Source of the DNA: JAAXPZ01 sp965215705 | Lineage (GTDB): Bacteria > Campylobacterota > Campylobacteria > Campylobacterales > Sulfurovaceae | Direction: 5' to 3' | Assembly: GCA_965215705.1 (NCBI GenBank) | Contig: CBDCEE010000003.1 | Span: 1,391,247 to 1,455,246, forward strand | Length of the DNA stretch: 64,000 nt | Shown: positions 52,641 through 61,490 of the stretch, piece after piece | Layout: every line of letters begins with the position of its first letter | How positions within the stretch are numbered: position 1 is the stretch's first letter | The notes under the pieces: model-generated | Told to the model about the DNA's origin: nothing | The model's database searches: none | Seen by the model: the letters and a program-made list of their open reading frames with translations, nothing else | Translations under genes and position numbers: made by a program

Positions 52641-54082
52641 TAAAGGGTCACCCTTCTACGTCCCCATCTAAGAGCTCTCCAGCGACTTGTCCCCATATAG
52701 ATATCGATCTTGCGTCGCCATCTTTTGTTCATCTTGTCCCGCACGGTGTAGATACCCGGCAATCCAGAGATCCGTACTTTACTACCGTTGGTGATCCCAT
52801 ACTTATAGATCAGATCACGAGAGACTGCGATTACCTTCATACCAGGGCGAATTCTGTTATTCCATGCAGCCAAGAATGGTGTTTTATCTGTCTGTCCACG
52901 GTGGGAAGTATATGCCGTAGCAGTGACACTGAGTTTGTGCTTGAGTCCTTTGGCAGCCTTCAGGAACCTTGCTCTCTCTGCCTTTTTTAGTGCAATACGT
53001 GCTAAACGTTCACGTTCACGCTTCTTACGAAGACGCTCTTTTTTCTTTTTCTCTTCTATTCTTTTCAGCTGTACCAGTTTGTGAGGGAGAGGAAGTACCA
53101 AACCTTGACCAATATGGATTACTGATCTTTTTTTAATCTTATTATATTTTTTCAGGTCACTGAGTTTGACTTTGAAACGTCTGGCAATGCTGGAAAGGGT
53201 ATCCCCTTTTCTCACGATATAGAATGCATGATCAAGCGTATCTGCAAGCTCTTGAGAGAGAGGAATCCGTAACTTTTGCCCTACCCTCAATAGCTGTCTT
53301 TTCTTTAGGTGGTTTATTTTGGCCAAATTGGTGGTATCTATACCAAATCTCTTGGCTATCCCTAGTAGTGAATCCCCTTTTTTTACTACATAGACAGCAA
53401 ACTCTTCCTTGATCTCCTGCTTTATCTCTTTGGGAGGTTCTTCCCCCACAGGGACAAGCTCGGCAGGAAGGATCATCTCTTCCGTAGAGAGATCATCTTT
53501 GGTAATATTATTATCTACTATGATTGATGGTTTTACGGGAGGCTCTGTTACTGGTTTCAGGACAATAGTTTTAGGTATCTTTCCCGGCTCTACCAGCAAG
53601 GTCTTATTCTCTTCCGCAGAAGGGACTTTCTCCAGCAGTATTTTTTTAGGCTTTTGTACCGGCAAAGGTTTGGTTTCTCTATTTTCTGTCGGCTTTGCTT
53701 TAGGCTTTGGCTCTACTATCGGCTTGATTTTAGGTCTTGTCTTCTCTGCCAGCTTTAGTTGAGATACCTTCTCTAGTCTTTTCTTTTCTGCTTTATAATA
53801 AAGCCTCTCTTCCCGTTTGATATATTTACTGATAAGATTATTCAGGGTCATCCCATTTCTTACCCTTATTTTTTCTGTGATAGGGATCTCTTTTTTAGTA
53901 ATAGGTTGATGACGGAGTCTCGCAATCCCTCTCTTCAGTTTGGTGATTTTTAAAAAGGATGTATTATAGGGGTTACATGCTGTCATTCCAGGCTTAAATG
54001 TACGACAAAATGGTATCTCTGCCATTGTAGCTGACACTACTATAATACCGATAAAAAACAGACGTCTGAAAAGATTCATCAA
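52634..54082 (-). CDS. LysM and 3D-domain cell-wall protein
   Basis: Exported (RLFFIGIIVVSATMAEIPF) 482-residue protein. A Lys/Pro/Glu-rich linker (residues 90-220) leads to two LysM domains (YVVKKGDSLLGIAKRFGI and YIVRKGDTLSSIARRFKV), a basic helix rich in Lys and Arg, and a C-terminal 3D domain (VTATAYTSHRGQTD, KVIAVSRDL, VRDKMNKRWRRKIDIYM) as in MltA-type lytic transglycosylases. It should bind and perhaps cut peptidoglycan. Confidence 0.88.
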   Translation of the reverse strand: MMNLFRRLFFIGIIVVSATMAEIPFCRTFKPGMTACNPYNTSFLKITKLKRGIARLRHQPITKKEIPITEKIRVRNGMTLNNLISKYIKREERLYYKAEKKRLEKVSQLKLAEKTRPKIKPIVEPKPKAKPTENRETKPLPVQKPKKILLEKVPSAEENKTLLVEPGKIPKTIVLKPVTEPPVKPSIIVDNNITKDDLSTEEMILPAELVPVGEEPPKEIKQEIKEEFAVYVVKKGDSLLGIAKRFGIDTTNLAKINHLKKRQLLRVGQKLRIPLSQELADTLDHAFYIVRKGDTLSSIARRFKVKLSDLKKYNKIKKRSVIHIGQGLVLPLPHKLVQLKRIEEKKKKERLRKKRERERLARIALKKAERARFLKAAKGLKHKLSVTATAYTSHRGQTDKTPFLAAWNNRIRPGMKVIAVSRDLIYKYGITNGSKVRISGLPGIYTVRDKMNKRWRRKIDIYMGTSRWRALRWGRRRVTLYY

Positions 54083-54099
54083 TAATTACTGCCGGTCTC

Positions 54100-55566
54100 T
54101 TATAGAAAAGCCAGCATCTCCTCTCTGATCCGCTCTTTATCTACTACATCTTCATGAATGATCGGTTTGGAAAAGAGGCTTTTGATCATAGAAGGAATCT
54201 TGAGTTCTGTTGCCTCTGAAATCTTCTCCAGTGCCTCCAGATCATTTTCTGCCTCTATACCCAATGCATCTGCAACACTCACGCTAAACTTTGTCCACTC
54301 TGCTGTAGAGCAGATAATGGCTGGGAACTTCTCTTCTCGTAGTTCCAGGTACGCCTTGACACAGGTAGCCGTATGGGGGTCCATGATATAGCCTTTTTGT
54401 GCATAGGCTGCCATATAGGTCTTACCCTCGATATCATTACTATAGACTGCATCAAAATCTTCTCTCAGAGAGGCTAGCTCTTCCGCTGTGAGGCGATACA
54501 CACCCTCTTCTTCGAGATCCATCATCATCTCTCTGGTTCTGTCTGTACCAAATTTATCAAAGAGTACCCTCTCTACATTGGAGCTCTTGAGAATATCCAT
54601 TGCCGGAGAGTTGGTTAGGATCAGCTCTCGGTCTCTGATATCATACTCCCCTTTGTTGATGAGATCAGTCAGGATATTGTTGGTGTTGGAGGCGATTAGG
54701 ATCTTCTCTACTGGCAGTCCTGCCTTCTTCGCATAGTAGGCACCCAGTGCATTACCAAAGTTTCCGCTAGGAACGATCAGATACACCTTCTCTCCCAAGG
54801 CAATCTTGTCCTGTCTGACCAGCTCAAGATACCCATAGAGGTGATAGATGATCTGAAAAATGATCCGACCAAAGTTGACCGAGTTAGCCGCAGAAAGCTT
54901 GATCCCTTTGGCTTTGAGATCTGCCTTGAATGTCTCAGAAGCCAGCAGAGATTTGAGTGCTTTCTGTGCATCATCAAAGTTCCCGTGGATACCGATGACT
55001 TTGAGATTGTCCGCATCCTCTGTCACCATCTGTAGTCTCTGTACATCAGAGGTACCCCCATCAGGGTAGAGGCAGGCTACGCGTATATTGGGGCGATTTT
55101 TAAAGGTCTCCAGAGTAGCTGGACCCGTATCACCGCTGGTAGCTGCCATGATCAGATACTCTTCTCCTCGCTGTTTTGCAAGGGCACTCAAGATCACACC
55201 AAAAGGCTGCAATGCCATATCTTTAAAGGCTCTCGTCGGACCATGGTAAAGCTCTGTGACAAAACAGTCCTCTTCAATACTCTCTAACGGTACAGGTGTG
55301 TTGGCATCATCAAAAGTATCATAGCGGTTCAATGCCTCCCAAAGTAGATCATCTTCAATATCAATCTCAAACTTTTTGAGGAGATCGAACGCCAAGGTCT
55401 TATAATCACTGTTGATATAATCAGCCAAAAAACTGATCCCCATATCTGGAAGCGCTTCGGGAACATAAAGCCCACCGAAACTGGCACTTGGATTCAAGAT
55501 AGCATCAGAAAAAGGAACGTGAGATGCTCTCTTCCCATCATTGCCACGCGTCTCTATAAATTGCAT
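54100..55566 (-). CDS. thrC: ThrC, threonine synthase
   Basis: PLP enzyme turning O-phosphohomoserine into threonine. FYGGLYVPEALPD-like opening, the PLP lysine in GPTRAFKDMALQPFG, ATSGDTGPATLE and the phosphate-binding PSGNFGNALGAYYAKKAG. Length 488 with the extended C-domain of the proteobacterial type. Single gene between the LysM gene and argB. Confidence 0.95.
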   Translation of the reverse strand: MQFIETRGNDGKRASHVPFSDAILNPSASFGGLYVPEALPDMGISFLADYINSDYKTLAFDLLKKFEIDIEDDLLWEALNRYDTFDDANTPVPLESIEEDCFVTELYHGPTRAFKDMALQPFGVILSALAKQRGEEYLIMAATSGDTGPATLETFKNRPNIRVACLYPDGGTSDVQRLQMVTEDADNLKVIGIHGNFDDAQKALKSLLASETFKADLKAKGIKLSAANSVNFGRIIFQIIYHLYGYLELVRQDKIALGEKVYLIVPSGNFGNALGAYYAKKAGLPVEKILIASNTNNILTDLINKGEYDIRDRELILTNSPAMDILKSSNVERVLFDKFGTDRTREMMMDLEEEGVYRLTAEELASLREDFDAVYSNDIEGKTYMAAYAQKGYIMDPHTATCVKAYLELREEKFPAIICSTAEWTKFSVSVADALGIEAENDLEALEKISEATELKIPSMIKSLFSKPIIHEDVVDKERIREEMLAFL

Positions 55567-55652
55567 TGTGTCACCTGTTATTGTTAAATTAAGGCTAATA
55601 TTATAGCGAAAAAGCTGTCCGTTGGGCTAAAGAGCTACCAATGTACCCTCTC

Positions 55653-56504
55653 TTAGAGCTCTATACAGGTACCTACACCGCGACTTGTCAAGATTTCAAG
55701 CAGCAGAGAGTGTTCTATCCTACCATCGATAATATGGGCTTTTTTGACTCCCCCTCGTACCGCTTCGATACAGGCATCTACTTTAGGAACCATCCCCCCG
55801 TAGATTGTTCCATCTCTCTTAAATGCTTCTGTCTCCTGAAGATCCAGTGTACGCAAAAGTTCTCCTTCTTTATCCAATACACCGGTCGTATCTGTCAAAA
55901 ATAAAATTTTTCTGGCATGGAGTGAAGCAGCGATCTTACTGGCTGCCAAGTCTGCATTGATATTATAGCCAGGATGCCCCACCGCACCTCCACTGGCGAT
56001 CGGTGCGATCACCGGGATGAAATGATCGGCTATCATATTATCGATCAGCGTGGTATCCACCGTCGAAATATCCCCCGTATATCCAAACTCCCCATTGCCT
56101 CTGGCTGTGGCTTCCATAAAGTTACCATCCTTGCCTGAGATACCTACTGCTTTGGCACCCTGTGAGTTGAGCAGGGCTACAATCTCCTTGTTGATCTCAC
56201 CGCTGAGCACCATCTCTACGATACGCATCGCCTCTTTGCTGGTCACCCGCTGTCCATCGACAAATTTACTGTGGATATCCAGCTCATCGAGCAGTTTGGT
56301 GATACTCGCACCTCCACCATGTATCACTACCGGTCGGATACCTACGGTGTGCAGCAGTACGATATCCTGAGCAAACTTGGCCTTGAGCTCATCACTACTC
56401 TGTGCAGAGCCACCATATTTGATCACTACGGTTTGATTACGAAACTTTTTGATATAGGGGAGTGCCTCCAGTAGGGTCTGGATCACATCGGTTTTTGCTT
56501 TCAC
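55653..56504 (-). CDS. argB: ArgB, N-acetylglutamate kinase
   Basis: Second step of arginine synthesis. Amino-acid-kinase fold: VVIKYGGSAQ, VVIHGGGASITKLLDEL, substrate motif RVTSKEAMRIVEMVLSG and NINADLAASKIAASLHA. Length 283. It overlaps lpxK by four bases. argD lies at the right edge of the window, and the phosphagen kinase at 24 kb would use the arginine product. Confidence 0.95.
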   Translation of the reverse strand: MKAKTDVIQTLLEALPYIKKFRNQTVVIKYGGSAQSSDELKAKFAQDIVLLHTVGIRPVVIHGGGASITKLLDELDIHSKFVDGQRVTSKEAMRIVEMVLSGEINKEIVALLNSQGAKAVGISGKDGNFMEATARGNGEFGYTGDISTVDTTLIDNMIADHFIPVIAPIASGGAVGHPGYNINADLAASKIAASLHARKILFLTDTTGVLDKEGELLRTLDLQETEAFKRDGTIYGGMVPKVDACIEAVRGGVKKAHIIDGRIEHSLLLEILTSRGVGTCIEL

Positions 56505-57439
56505 TGGTTCTTCCTTGTCATTGTTTCTATCTTGGTAAGTGCTGTTTTATCTATCTGCAATTCTAACTTCATTCGCGATATGGGCAGCTTAAAGTGCTGC
56601 ATCTTGACCCAGTCTTTCTCTGTGGTGAGTATCGAATCAGCCTTCTGTTTTACCAACAGATCTTCCAATACCTTCTCGTCAAAATAGGCATGGTCTTCCA
56701 GCGTTACTTTGGCGATCACTCCCTCAGGTAGATAAGGATCCAGTCGCACAGGATCAGCGATCGCTGTCACCAGTATCATACGCTCCTTGAGATACACGTA
56801 ACTAACCTTACGATGATACTCCCATCCCTCTTTGAGCTGTATATCTGCCACTCGACTACACCAGGAAAACTCCCGCATAGGACCAGAGGGAAGCGGCAGT
56901 CTGTTGGGCAGAGATACCGGCTCCAGCAGGATCTCAACCTTCTCGATCTCCACACGGTTAAAGCCATCATCCAGCAGGATGAGTTCAACGCCTTGCGCTA
57001 TCGCTCTCTCGATCGCCAGCTCTCGCCTCTCAGAGACGATCACGGAGGCATGAGGAGATTTGATCGCCATCAGCATCGCCTCATCCCCACTCTGATCTAC
57101 TGATACCAACACCTCACCCACATGACTCACCTCAACCAGCCCACTACTCTGCCGTCCATATCCTCTAGAGATGATCGCTACCTTACGGTCAGAAAAATGC
57201 TTCGCCAATGCGATGACAAAAGGAGTCTTGCCACTACCGCCGATAACAAGGTTTCCGACGCTAATGATGGGTATAGGATACTGCTTCCTCTGGGCAATTT
57301 TTCGTCTGATCCACATGCCGATACCGTACACTAATGAAAGAGGTAGGAGAAAAAGAGATACGATCCAGTGGTACCATCGGGGGCGATAGAAGAGGGTTTC
57401 AAAGAAGTGGGTCATACTATTAGTATCTATTCTCATCAT
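56501..57439 (-). CDS. lpxK: LpxK, tetraacyldisaccharide 4'-kinase
   Basis: Phosphorylates the lipid A precursor. N-terminal membrane anchor (WIVSLFLLPLSLVYGIGMW), then IPIISVGNLVIGGSGKTPFV with the P-loop, ISRGYGRQSSGLVEV and LILLDDGFNRVEIEK (the DDGxQ-like motif, with Asn for Gln). Length 312. Start could also be the ATG at 57415. No strong ribosome site is visible for either. Confidence 0.92.
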   Translation of the reverse strand: MMRIDTNSMTHFFETLFYRPRWYHWIVSLFLLPLSLVYGIGMWIRRKIAQRKQYPIPIISVGNLVIGGSGKTPFVIALAKHFSDRKVAIISRGYGRQSSGLVEVSHVGEVLVSVDQSGDEAMLMAIKSPHASVIVSERRELAIERAIAQGVELILLDDGFNRVEIEKVEILLEPVSLPNRLPLPSGPMREFSWCSRVADIQLKEGWEYHRKVSYVYLKERMILVTAIADPVRLDPYLPEGVIAKVTLEDHAYFDEKVLEDLLVKQKADSILTTEKDWVKMQHFKLPISRMKLELQIDKTALTKIETMTRKNQ

Positions 57440-57549
57440 CTGATTCTAATCTATCCATATAATATACACCTCTTATCATAATCATATCTTCCCGCTCTCT
57501 CGAGATTATAGCAAAAAAAAAGTTTCTTGACACATATTTTATGAGAAGT

Positions 57550-58050
57550 TTACGGCCAATTTGGTTCCGTATTACCACTTCCTGCCCCAAGCATAAAATC
57601 TATATGGTTGGTGACATTTTGTACATTCCATACACTTAAATCATGGTTACTGAAAGAGGAGGCCTTTCCAAACATGGAACGCATATGCGTCACATGACTT
57701 ACATCCCAAGACTCAAGTGATTGATTAAAGGCACTAGCTTTATAAAACATAGAACGCATATCAGTTACCCTGCTTACATCCCAGCTGTTCAGCTGTTGGT
57801 CGAAATGACTGGCCTTATAAAACATTTCATTCATCTTTGTAACTTTATTGACTTCCCAAGCATTAAGGGGTTGATTAAAATTGTTTGCTTCCCTAAACAT
57901 GCTTTTCATAGAGATGACTTTACTTACATTCCACTCATTAAGGGGTTGATTGAAATCATTTGCAAGATAAAACATATTTGTCATATTGGTAACATTACTT
58001 ACATCCCAATCATTTAGTGGTTGATTAAAGACAGCTGCTCCAATAAACAT
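57550..58050 (-). pseudogene. truncated DUF285 (BspA-like) repeat surface protein
   Basis: Six copies of a 25-residue DUF285 repeat (AFNQPLNDWDVSNVTNMTNMF type), ending GSGNTEPNWP at a TAA. The first Met is the end of a repeat, not a real start, and the N-terminal signal and preceding repeats are missing because the IS1595-type element lies directly upstream. A frame MKKLLLI just beyond the far side of the element (minus strand, near 58811-58790) may be the severed signal peptide. Probably inactive. Confidence 0.78.
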
Positions 58051-58788
58051 AGGGTCTAGTAAACTTTAGAGGTTATTTGTTCGAAGATTCTTTAATAGTA
58101 TAGCATAGATATCATTATGCCTATTGTTGAATCTAAACTCACTCTCCTTGAGATGGAGATAAAACATCTCATCTCTAAGTCCATTAAACTTTGCCAATCT
58201 TCTTTTAGTATAACTCCAAAAGGATTCAATGCCATTTACATGAGACTTACCTCGCACAAACTCATCTTTGGAATGAAAGACCCTGTAGTGATCATAGCCA
58301 TTAAGGACTAAGCCATCATAGGCTTTCCAACCATCAGTATGAATAGTACTTCCTTCAAGTATCTTTCCCTCAATAATAGGCATGAGTTCAGCTCTCGAGC
58401 AGTTCTTGACTATTTGAACATAGACATTACCATCTCTTTTTAATAAGCCAAACACAGGTGTCTTTCCTGCTGCACCTCTACCACGTTTTCCTCTTACTCT
58501 TTTGGCACCAAAGTAAGATTCATCTAATTCAAACTCTCCATCTTCAATATTGTTCTCTAGTAGATTCTGGTAGATGTATATGCGTAACTTTTGAAATAGC
58601 TTCTTACAAGTCGTATGAGATATGTTAGTTATCTTTGAGGTTTCATATGCATTTAGATCAAGTGAAAAACACTTAATTAACTGCCTAAATTTACGCTCTG
58701 AAATGTGCGTACCTTTTGAGTACTTGTTTTTGTTCGGTGTAGTCATGCTTTAAGATACCTTTTGGACTCTTAAAGTTTACTAGACCCT
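58051..58788 (-). mobile_element. IS1595-family insertion sequence
   Basis: About 738 bases bounded by terminal inverted repeats: AGGGTCTAGTAAACTTTA at 58051 and its complement ending at 58788. It contains one transposase gene. The size fits the IS1016-like group. The eight bases on either side (TAAACAT-A and AATTAAT) do not match, so no target duplication is seen, suggesting a deletion next to the element. Confidence 0.85.
58066..58746 (-). CDS. IS1595-family transposase
   Basis: DDE transposase with an ISXO2-like domain, 226 residues. D75 in EFELDESYFG, D138 in IHTDGWKAYDGL and the third acid in HVNGIESFWSY (near E174). KRVRGKRGRGAAGKTPVFG and YTKRRLAKFNG are family hallmarks. The zinc ribbon found in longer IS1595 members is absent. 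Frame is intact, so the element could still be active. Confidence 0.92.
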   Translation of the reverse strand: MTTPNKNKYSKGTHISERKFRQLIKCFSLDLNAYETSKITNISHTTCKKLFQKLRIYIYQNLLENNIEDGEFELDESYFGAKRVRGKRGRGAAGKTPVFGLLKRDGNVYVQIVKNCSRAELMPIIEGKILEGSTIHTDGWKAYDGLVLNGYDHYRVFHSKDEFVRGKSHVNGIESFWSYTKRRLAKFNGLRDEMFYLHLKESEFRFNNRHNDIYAILLKNLRTNNL

Positions 58789-59190
58789 AATTAATAATAA
58801 TTTCTTCATTTAAATTCTTCATATTTTATTTTAGAGTATTCTATCAAAAAATTACTATTTTTTAAATTCTACTTTTTATGCTCCTGTTATCTCGATGGAA
58901 GGGTATATAAGGGCTTGTGATTGCAAATGAGTTTTTATTTTTATAATAATCTAATGGATAGAGATGCCTGTAGGTTGGGATGCTCTCATCCCAACATTTA
59001 TTACAACGCCATAAAATGTTTCTTTTTCTTTAGAATTATGTTAGATAAATTCGGGGGTATCTATTGGTTAACATAATATATTAGTCGAAAATACTAAAAG
59101 CCCATAATTTGGCACTTTGTGCGTTTGTCGGGTGTCGTACCCGATGGTCGATTTTATATGGTTTTAAGTAGTGCACTGCTATAATCTCAA
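58789..59190. other. noncoding stretch between the IS and the small RNA
   Basis: AT-rich and without a convincing gene. It holds the possible severed start of the DUF285 protein next to the element (MKKLLLI), a REP-like hairpin at 58970-58995 and a short TCGGGT/ACCCGA hairpin at 59128-59144. No long frame or tRNA was found. Confidence 0.5.
58970..58995. repeat. REP-like hairpin
   Basis: GTAGG followed by TTGGGATG (58975-58982), loop CTCT and CATCCCAA (58987-58994). The GTAGG-start plus GC-rich stem resembles the elements at 48425 and 60477. Confidence 0.55.
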
Positions 59191-59255
59191 TGTTACAAAC
59201 GCCAAACCGCTGCCCAAAAGCACTTGTGTTATTTGGATCACGTTTGGCTTTTTTT
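59191..59255 (+). ncRNA. candidate structured small RNA convergent with the Abi_2 gene
   Basis: TATAAT at 59180-59185 predicts a start near 59191. The RNA would fold as an outer seven-pair stem GCCAAAC (59201-59207) with GTTTGGC (59242-59248), enclosing a nine-pair inner stem (59214-59222 with 59227-59236, one bulged A) capped by a CTTG tetraloop. Seven T's follow at 59249-59255, making an intrinsic terminator for plus-strand transcription. It ends on the stop codon of the Abi_2 gene. No open frame is inside. It could be an antitoxin-like or regulatory RNA. Confidence 0.55.
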
Positions 59256-60294
59256 ATTTCATTCCCACTAAAATAAATCTCTTAATTGCCATAAATTCTG
59301 TATCATTCATCATAGCTATCAGCCCCATAGAATCTTTATTGAGGAAATGATCTTTACGAAATCTCACAAAAAGTCTCTCTATCTCCTCCATCTCAAATAC
59401 CTCCAAATTCTCATAGGACTCCAGTCTCCCCAACATAAAGAAAAAGTAGAGATAGACATCCATCATCTTATGATCACCCAGCTCTCTGCTCAGTGCACTA
59501 AACTTACCAGATCTGGCAATACTTCGATAGCTACGATTGAAGAGTCTTTCCCTGTGGGCAGCTCTGTTTCTAACCTCATTTAGCCTTTCCAGATATGATC
59601 TAAAGGCACGTGGGTTGTCTACACCAAAATGTCTTGAAACTCCTCTAAGAACATCATAAGCACCTATTTTAAGATGCTTCACAAACCCTATGATGCCTCC
59701 CAAGGTTGCACTCTCCACAATATAATGAAATGGCGGATAGTTGATATCGGGGAACAGCGTGATAGTCTCTTGATCTTTCAGAAATACTGCTTGGTTATCA
59801 GTAAACTCATATTTATTCTTATAGTATAGTCCATAGTGATTATACGATTCTGCATGATTACTGTGTCTCTCTCTTTTCCAGTTGCTTACGGTGACATTGT
59901 TGATCTTAAAGTGTGGGATTTTATAGTTGTCGGCTAGAAGATAAAAAAATGGATTGTTTTTACAGGGATTCCCGGCGGGGAGGTTCCGTATCTTCTCATA
60001 GCAGAGCTCTACCAGAGTCGCCTTGAGCTTAGTCTCTATAGTAGAGGTCAGATCCATAATGACACGGGTAAGATATTTGTCAAAATAGTACACCATCAGA
60101 ATGTCATCTATACTATGATGATCCACATTATGCTTAAAAGCATAGTAGTATCCTTTGAACTTGAAGATACCTATATCCGAAATGATATGCTCTACCTTCT
60201 CATCCTCAAGGTATCTGCTTTGATGTAAGCCATCAGCATAAAGACCCTTCAGATAACTGCGTACATTTTTACTATGGTAACTATAGGTAGCCAT
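59254..60294 (-). CDS. Abi_2 family protein (AbiD/AbiF-like, HEPN)
   Basis: A 346-residue all-helical protein of the abortive-infection Abi_2 family. The N-terminus SYHSKNVRSYLKGLYADGL and FKFKGYYYAF (the Y/F-rich motif), IETKLKATLVELCYE and, at 241-247, VRNRAAH, an R-x4-H motif of HEPN ribonucleases (R242, H247), are visible. It probably cuts RNA on phage infection. A structured RNA candidate lies at its 3' end and a REP hairpin upstream. The gene lies in a patch with an IS and a broken gene, typical of exchanged defence genes. Confidence 0.88.
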   Translation of the reverse strand: MATYSYHSKNVRSYLKGLYADGLHQSRYLEDEKVEHIISDIGIFKFKGYYYAFKHNVDHHSIDDILMVYYFDKYLTRVIMDLTSTIETKLKATLVELCYEKIRNLPAGNPCKNNPFFYLLADNYKIPHFKINNVTVSNWKRERHSNHAESYNHYGLYYKNKYEFTDNQAVFLKDQETITLFPDINYPPFHYIVESATLGGIIGFVKHLKIGAYDVLRGVSRHFGVDNPRAFRSYLERLNEVRNRAAHRERLFNRSYRSIARSGKFSALSRELGDHKMMDVYLYFFFMLGRLESYENLEVFEMEEIERLFVRFRKDHFLNKDSMGLIAMMNDTEFMAIKRFILVGMK

Positions 60295-60476
60295 ATCTAT
60301 TCCCTATGCTTATTTTTCTTTACCTCGTATTGTAACATTTTTAAAGCCTCACCCCCAATAGTCACCTTGCTACCACTACATAAAAAGGTTCAGACATTGA
60401 ATCCCCACTAAACCCTCCCTAACCTGTTCGTTGAGTGAGCCTTTTGGGATACTTTTGCCTGTCATGATACTTCCCT

Positions 60477-60504
60477 GTAGGGTGGGATTGCTATCCCACC
60501 CTAC
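60477..60504. repeat. REP-like perfect hairpin
   Basis: GTAGGGTGGGAT (60477-60488), loop TGCT, ATCCCACCCTAC (60493-60504): a perfect 12-pair stem upstream of the Abi_2 gene and downstream of the EamA gene. Same GTAGGGTG class as the element at 48425-48504. Confidence 0.7.
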
Positions 60505-60530
60505 GGATATAATGAAACAGTGCTGAAAAG

Positions 60531-61454
60531 CTAAGCAACAGTAGTCTGTTTCGGTATCGTTACCAACAATCCTGCCACCACGATCAATCCCATCCCGATC
60601 CAGCTCCAGAGATCAGGAAGCTGATCGCCGAGCAGGGTGCCGATGATGACGGCAAAGAGGATCTGGGTGTAGGTGATCGTGCCTACGATGCCGGCTTGGG
60701 TGAGGGAGTAGGCTTTGGTCATGAGTAGCTGGGAGGCAGTGGCGAAGATGCCTACGGCAACGATGTAGAGCCAGGTGATCCCCTGAGGCATGACAAAGCG
60801 TGTGATGAGGAAATCATAGCTCTGAGGTACGGTGATGTACTCTGCCAGAGCCATGAGGATGATAGGCCCGATACTGCCTACCGCCATGAAGGAGAGGGCT
60901 ATGGTGCGTATATCATAGTGGTTCTTGAGCTCTCGGATGGAGGTGTATGCCAGAGCAGCACCGATACCTGAGATGAGACCCAGCAGGATATCATGATCCA
61001 GATCGAGGATTCCCGAAGGCTTGGCGATCATCGCGATCCCTCCAAAGCCAAAGACCAACGCCAGCAGAGCCAGCTTGGGTAGTCTCTCTCCCAGAAAGAT
61101 CCAGGCAAAAAATGCCAGAAAGAGCGGAGAGGTCTTGTTGAAGGTCACCGCCGTACCGAGTGGGAGGTTTGCCATGTTGTTGAAGTATGCCAGCAGGGCG
61201 ATAAAGCCGATCGCTCCTCTAAAGAAGAGTAGTAGAGGCTTGCCGCCTTTGGTGGTCATAGGGGTTCTGTAGAGGCTGGTGCCGATGATCGCTACCCCAA
61301 AGATATTGCGAAAGAATGTTACTTCCAGTGAAGGGAGTGTCTGGCTGAGGGTTTTGACAAATCCCCCCATCGCAGCAAAGGTCAGTGTCGCCATCAACAT
61401 ATAAAAGATCCCGGCATCGATACCGAATTTTTGAGTGTCTGCTGAAGTGTTCAC
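60531..61454 (-). CDS. EamA-family (DMT) transporter
   Basis: Ten-helix drug/metabolite transporter of 307 residues with two EamA repeats: MLMATLTFAAMGGFVKTLSQ near the start and GLISGIGAALAYTSIRELK at the second. LPLGTAVTFNKTSPLFLAFFAWIFLGE is the typical fourth-helix motif. Substrate unknown. It shares direction with the ClC gene 36 bases upstream. Confidence 0.88.
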   Translation of the reverse strand: MNTSADTQKFGIDAGIFYMLMATLTFAAMGGFVKTLSQTLPSLEVTFFRNIFGVAIIGTSLYRTPMTTKGGKPLLLFFRGAIGFIALLAYFNNMANLPLGTAVTFNKTSPLFLAFFAWIFLGERLPKLALLALVFGFGGIAMIAKPSGILDLDHDILLGLISGIGAALAYTSIRELKNHYDIRTIALSFMAVGSIGPIILMALAEYITVPQSYDFLITRFVMPQGITWLYIVAVGIFATASQLLMTKAYSLTQAGIVGTITYTQILFAVIIGTLLGDQLPDLWSWIGMGLIVVAGLLVTIPKQTTVA

Positions 61455-61490
61455 ATGCTGCCCTGTTTTTGATGGAAGTATAGCAGAGTT

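Noticed and set aside
60376..60465. 29-codon minus-strand frame (MTGKSIPKGSLNEQ start) upstream of the Abi_2 gene
   Set aside because: It reads like protein, but has no convincing ribosome site or family, and the frame is too short to support.
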